Source: Candidatus Terasakiella magnetica
GTDB lineage: Bacteria; Pseudomonadota; Alphaproteobacteria; Rhodospirillales; Terasakiellaceae
Length of the DNA stretch: 64,000 nt
Reading direction: 5' to 3'
Assembly (NCBI RefSeq): GCF_900093605.1
Contig: NZ_FLYE01000001.1
Coordinates: 124,001-188,000, forward strand
The notes under the pieces are model-generated. The model did no database searches and was not told the DNA's origin. It saw only the letters and a program-made list of their open reading frames with translations. How positions within the stretch are numbered: the first letter of the stretch is position 1; each line of letters begins with the position of its first letter. The position numbers and the translations under genes are program-made. This document shows, one piece after another, positions 40,201-46,200 of the stretch.

Positions 40201-43200
40201 GTGGTGCTGAGTTTGTGCCGCCACTTCCTGTGGTCCTTCAACAGGGCACATCTATTAATGTTCAAGAAGATGAAGGCCATCATGGTATTATCAGCTTCTC
40301 TGACCCTAATGTCGGAACGCTGGATACTGGCGTAACGCTGGAGCTTCATCTGCAAGCCTCTAACGGTGACGTTGATATTCAGCCTGATGGCACATATGTC
40401 TATCACCCAGATGTCAATTTTGTGGGGTCTGACAGTTTCCAAGTTGTTGCGGTGGATAGTAATGATAACTACTCAACACCATTCTCAATTTCAGTAACGG
40501 TCACTGAGAATAATGACCGTCCTGTTGCGGTTGATGATCAACTCTCTGCCTTTGAGAATAATGAGATTACCATTACGCTTGCTGATCTTGTTACTAACGA
40601 TACGGACCAAGATGGAGATACACTTGATGTAACAGGCATCTTTGGAGCTTCAAATGGTAATATCGTTGATAACGGTAATGACACTTGGACTTATACGCCA
40701 AATACTAACTTCACAGGTAACGATACACTTAGTTACAGCCTGAGTGATGGCAGCGGTGGGAGTTCAACGGGTCAGTTGACGATCAACGTGAACCCATTGA
40801 ATGAGGAAATCGTCAATACTGTTTTAACAAGTGGGCAAGATTATTCACATGTTGCTTCCTTAACAGATGGCGGCTGGGTTGTTGTATGGCGCGATACCTC
40901 ACCGGGTAGCTCCTATAACATTCGCTCACAACGTTATAATGCTGATGGTTCAACATTTGGCTCTGAAACGATTGTTAATACGACAACAGGCGATTTCCAT
41001 TATGAACCAAGTGTCGCAGGCTTGGCTGATGGCGGCTATGTTGTCGCATGGGGCAATGGTTCTGGTGGTTCTGCCGGAACATTCTTCAAACGCTATAATA
41101 TTGACGGCACACTTCACACAGATGAAACTCAGGTGAATGAAGCTACGATCAACTATCCGGGTGAGCCGGAAGTCAGCGCGCTGGATAACGGCGGCTTTGC
41201 CATTACATATCGTCTTGAACTTAGTGGTGTGGCAAATACGGATTATTCCGATGTCTTCTTTAAAACCTATGATGTGAATTCAGATGTTGTTGTTTCTGAA
41301 ACGGTTGTAAACACAGGCAGCTACACACAACATCAACACCATCAAGATGTTGCTGTTGCAACAGATGGAAGCATCATGGTCGTCTGGAGAGATTCAGATG
41401 CTGGTTCCGTAAGAGGCGTTTATGGTCGCCGTTATGACCCTGATACAGGCACTTGGGGGTCTGATTTTGTTATCAGTAACTCAACACAGCTTGAAGATTA
41501 TCCGTCCATTTCGGCCTTGCAGAATGGCAATATGGTTGTCACATGGTATGGCAATGATTCTAACGGCTATGGTGTTTATGCCAAGATCGTTAATAGCCAT
41601 GGTGTGGAGCAAGTTGCCCAGTTTGCGGTTAATACATACGAAACAGGCACGCAATTCCTGCCGCAGGTTGCAACACTTAACAATGGTAATTTCATTATCA
41701 TTTGGGAAGGCCAAAACGATGATGCTTCTTCTGCCTCACAACGTGGCATTTGGGGTCAGCTCTATACAGAGGCAGGCGTTGCCATTGGCGGTGAGATCCT
41801 GATTAACGAGCTTGTTTCCGCAGCTCAGCAGCGTCCAAACGTTGCTGCCATGCAGGATGGTGGTTTTGTTGTAACCTGGGAAACACAGGAAAGTGGCAAT
41901 AGTGATATTGTCCACAAACGCTTTAATCCAGATGGTTCGACCTATGATGGTAGCCAAATTGTTGACAGTGGAAATAATCTCATCATGGGTAGTGATATTG
42001 ATGAGAGCATTTCAGGAACCACAGGTAGCGATACGATCCTTGGTCTTGATGGTAATGATACGATCAATGGCGGTGATGAGAGTGATTATCTATCAGGTGG
42101 CACTGGTGATGATACCTTGAATGGGGGTGCTGGCGCAGATGTACTGGATACGGGTAGCGTTGATAACGATATCGATTGGATCGTTTATACTTCTGCTTCT
42201 GACTCTCCATCAACTGCACCCGATACCATCTTGAATTTTGATAGTACTGATAATATCAAATTCAATGGTATGCATGGTGTTGCTTATGAAGAGATCACGG
42301 TCACGAATGAAACGGCCTTCTTTGCCTTAACACTTGATGCAGACACCCTTTATAGGGTGACGACTTCAGAGGCCGGGGCAAAAGACTTTATCTATGTGAA
42401 TGGGACGGGTGCTTCAGGTAGTGTCTCTTATGATGATACAAAAGTTTACTTTGAGGCTTCCCAACAGCTCCCCAATAAAGATCATATCTTTGCGGGGGAT
42501 TACCCAATCCATTATATCGTTGATATGGCTGGTACGGATAACCTGACAACATCTGCTGTTGAAGTGACATCTGCTGCTGGAAATCTGTTTGACCTTACAC
42601 TCACAGCCGCAAGCAATGAAATTGTCATTACAGCGGTCGATGCCAATACATTTGATGGCTTCTCTGTCGGTGATAGCCTCACTGTTTTGAATATTTCTTC
42701 AGAAGCTGATGGTTATGGTAGCGTAACGGCTGTTTCCGGGAACCAGATGACAATTCAGGTCAATGGCGATATTACCGGTGATGATAGCCTTTCAGGGATT
42801 GCTAACATAACGGTTGGGCAGACTATTGGTGAGCATTTCGTCGGGTTGGAAGGTAATGACACCATTTATACGGGGTATGGTTTCGATACGGTTCATATGT
42901 CAATTGGTCATGATGTGATCCAGCATACCCAAGGTAATGAAGGTGGTGTTGATTGGGAAAATAATCCAATCGATAATGTTACAACCTTGCTTCTAGATAC
43001 TGAGGAAGGACTATCTGGCTTTACCATTATTGATGGGGCTTATTCTGGTAATGACTTTGTGGTGACAATCAGTGATGGAACTGACATTTACACAACCACG
43101 CTGGAAGATGCGGCAACCTATGAAGAAAGTTATGAGCTAACGATTAAAGATGGTACGCAAAGCTCAGTCTATATAGTCTCAAATAGTTATGTTCATCTTC

Positions 43201-46200
43201 AGCCCGAAAATTATTCATATGGTTTGTTTATCGTTGATGGCAGTACTGGCACGGATAATGAAGATTTTTATATCGGTAAATCAGGCCAGAACCTTGATGG
43301 GGGGGCGGGCTATGATATGTTTATCGTTCAGGCAGGCGTGTCTAGCATCAATGGTGGTAATGCGATTGATGGTGATGAAATCTCCTTTGTCGGCCAATCA
43401 GCAAGCATAACGGTTGATTTAGGCGCTGGTACGGGTACGCATCAAAATGCTGCCGGCTTTACGGTTACGAACGTGGCAAATGTGACGGGTAGTTTCCATA
43501 ATGATGTTATTACAGGCGATGGCTCTGCCAACTATCTGTGGGGCCATGGCGGCGATGACGTGATTTCCGGTGGCGCAGGTGCTGATAATATTGAAGGTGG
43601 CACAGGTGCAGATACCCTAACAGGTGGCGCAGACACCGATACCTTTGAGTTCTTTGGCTCAAGTGATAGTAATACGACCAATTACGATACAATTACCGAC
43701 TTTGTGCAAGGTACAGATAAAATTTCACTATCTGGTAGCCAAACCATGAATGTCTTTGGGGAGTATGAGGGCTATACAACGGATATATCCACCACTATTG
43801 GCCTGATTGAAGGCGATAGTAAAATTGATCCGGGGCAGCTGCTTTGGTTTAGCGATAACACAAACACCTATGTGTATGTGAAGCAGGATAGTTCGGATAA
43901 TTCGGGTCTATTTATCGTCCTTGCGAACTTTACAGACCCACTAGAATACTCTGATTTCTATGCGGGTTCTAACCTGAATGTTGATGCTTTAGCTGATTAT
44001 TACCTCAGTGCGGTTGATCAACCGATTGTCTTTACCAAATCGTCTCTGTTTACCAATGATAAGAATGCTACGGATGTACATTCTATCAATGGTATGACAT
44101 TGGCTCAGATTGAGAGTAATGGCTTGAATGTTACAGGTGGGACGCTGAGCTATTCAGACGGCACCTTCACCTTTACACCGACATCAAGTTTTGAAGGCAA
44201 GGTTGATCTCTCCGTAGTTGTTGAAGATGCGTCAAACAATCAGGACACATCTGCACTTACTCTTGAATATGACTCCTCAGCCCCACTTAACGGGACTGCA
44301 GGTGTGGATACGCTAAATGGTTCGTCTTCAGATGATGTGATTTATGGCATGGAAATGGGAGATACCATTTACGGTCATGATGGCGATGACAGTCTTTATG
44401 GTGGCACTGGAGATGATTCTATTTACGGTGGGGCAGGCGATGACTGGATCCGCGGTAATGAGGATAATGATTATATCGATGGTGGCTCTGGCGATGACAT
44501 GGTCAGCTACTTTGATGCAACGGCCCTTGTGAATGTTAATCTCGCCACAGGTTCAGTAACAGGTGGTGCTGGCCTAGATACATTGGTCAATATTGAAGAT
44601 GTTTCGGGTTCCATGTATGACGATGTGATTACTGGTAATGGGTCAAGCAACTTCTTCCTTGGTTTTGATGGGGCTGATACATTCCATGGTGGCGATGGTC
44701 ATGACTATGTTGCTTATAACTATGATGAGCAGGCTGGTGCGACACAAGGAAACGGCATTACAGCCAATATGTCGCTTAATACCGTGATCGATTCATGGGG
44801 GAATACCGATAGTATCAATAATATCGATGCCATTCGCGGTACAATGAATGCAGATAGCTTTACAGCGGGTGATAGCTCACTTAGCTTTGAGCAATTCCAA
44901 GGTCTTGGAGGTAATGACGTCTTTATTGGTAATGGCAGTAATTTCCTTGAAATCGATTACTCCCGTGACAGTGCCTATGGCGCGACCCAAGGCATTACGG
45001 TGACGCAAACAAGCTTTACAGCCTCAACTGTTTCTTACACGGTTGTGGATGGCTTTGGCGATACAGATACTCTTACAGACGTTCATCGCATTAAAGCTAC
45101 AGAGTTTAACGATACCTTTAACGGTGGTGACGGGCGCGATCGTTTCCGTGACATGGGTGGTGATGACTATTTCGATGGCGCTGGTGGCACCAAAGATGAG
45201 ATCGATTACTCATATTTGAATACAACATCGGGTGTTTCTGTTGATCTGTCGGTTTCAACCGCGCAGACCATCTCTGCTGATGCTGGTGTGGATACCTTGA
45301 TCGGTGTGGAACGTGCCAAGGGTACGAACTATAGCGATATCTTGATTGGTAACGCTGATGGCAACTTCCTGACAGGTGGCGGCGGTGCCGACATGATGAC
45401 AGGTGGTTCTGGGGCTGATTTTTTCTATTACTCATCTTCAGATGACAGCACGTTATCAGGTGAGGTTGATACTATTACCGACTTCACGCCAGGCAGTGAC
45501 ATCCTTTACATGGATAATGCAGGGCATCTGAGCTTCCATGGTGATCTTGGTGACCTATCAAGTGCGGGTTCACTTAGTGATATGGTCGACTTTATCCTCA
45601 ATGGCTCAATAGTTGGCTGGGGTAAATTGGTCACATTTAACGATGGCACTGATACCTATGTAATCACTAAGGTGCTTAGTGGTGATGATAAATACTCAGA
45701 CTTTATGGTTAAACTGTCCGGTATCAAGACCTTGACGGGTTCTGATTTTAGTTTGATCGGTGATGGTTCTGCACCAAGTATCAATTTGGTACTAGGTGAT
45801 GGTGCTGATAACGACCTGTATGGTGGTGATACTCAGGATAATATGTTTGGTTATGCTGGTTCTGACGCCTTTACGGGTAACGGCGGGGATGATGTGCTTG
45901 TGGGTAGTGACGGTGCTGATATGGCCCAATATGCGGGTAAATCTAGCGAATATGTCATCAGTCAAATCGGTGGTGTTGTCCAGGTTGAGGCAGGATACAA
46001 TTCCTCTAGCTCTTCTGAAGGGCTTGATACACTGGTGGGGATTGAGCAAATCGCCTTTAATGCCGATGGTATTCAGGTAGAGCAAACAACAATCGGTGTG
46101 ACACTGGGCAGCGATGTTCTTGTCAATCAGGAAACAGCATATGATGAGCGTGTGGCAGATGTTGCTGCGCTTAAGTATGGTGGCTATGTTGTTACTTATG

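Noticed and set aside
39768-40442. 224-codon open frame on the minus strand inside the giant gene
   Set aside because: Antisense to LamG domain 7 and a cadherin-like module; it has no recognisable domain or ribosome site, and the plus-strand frame shows clear protein signatures.
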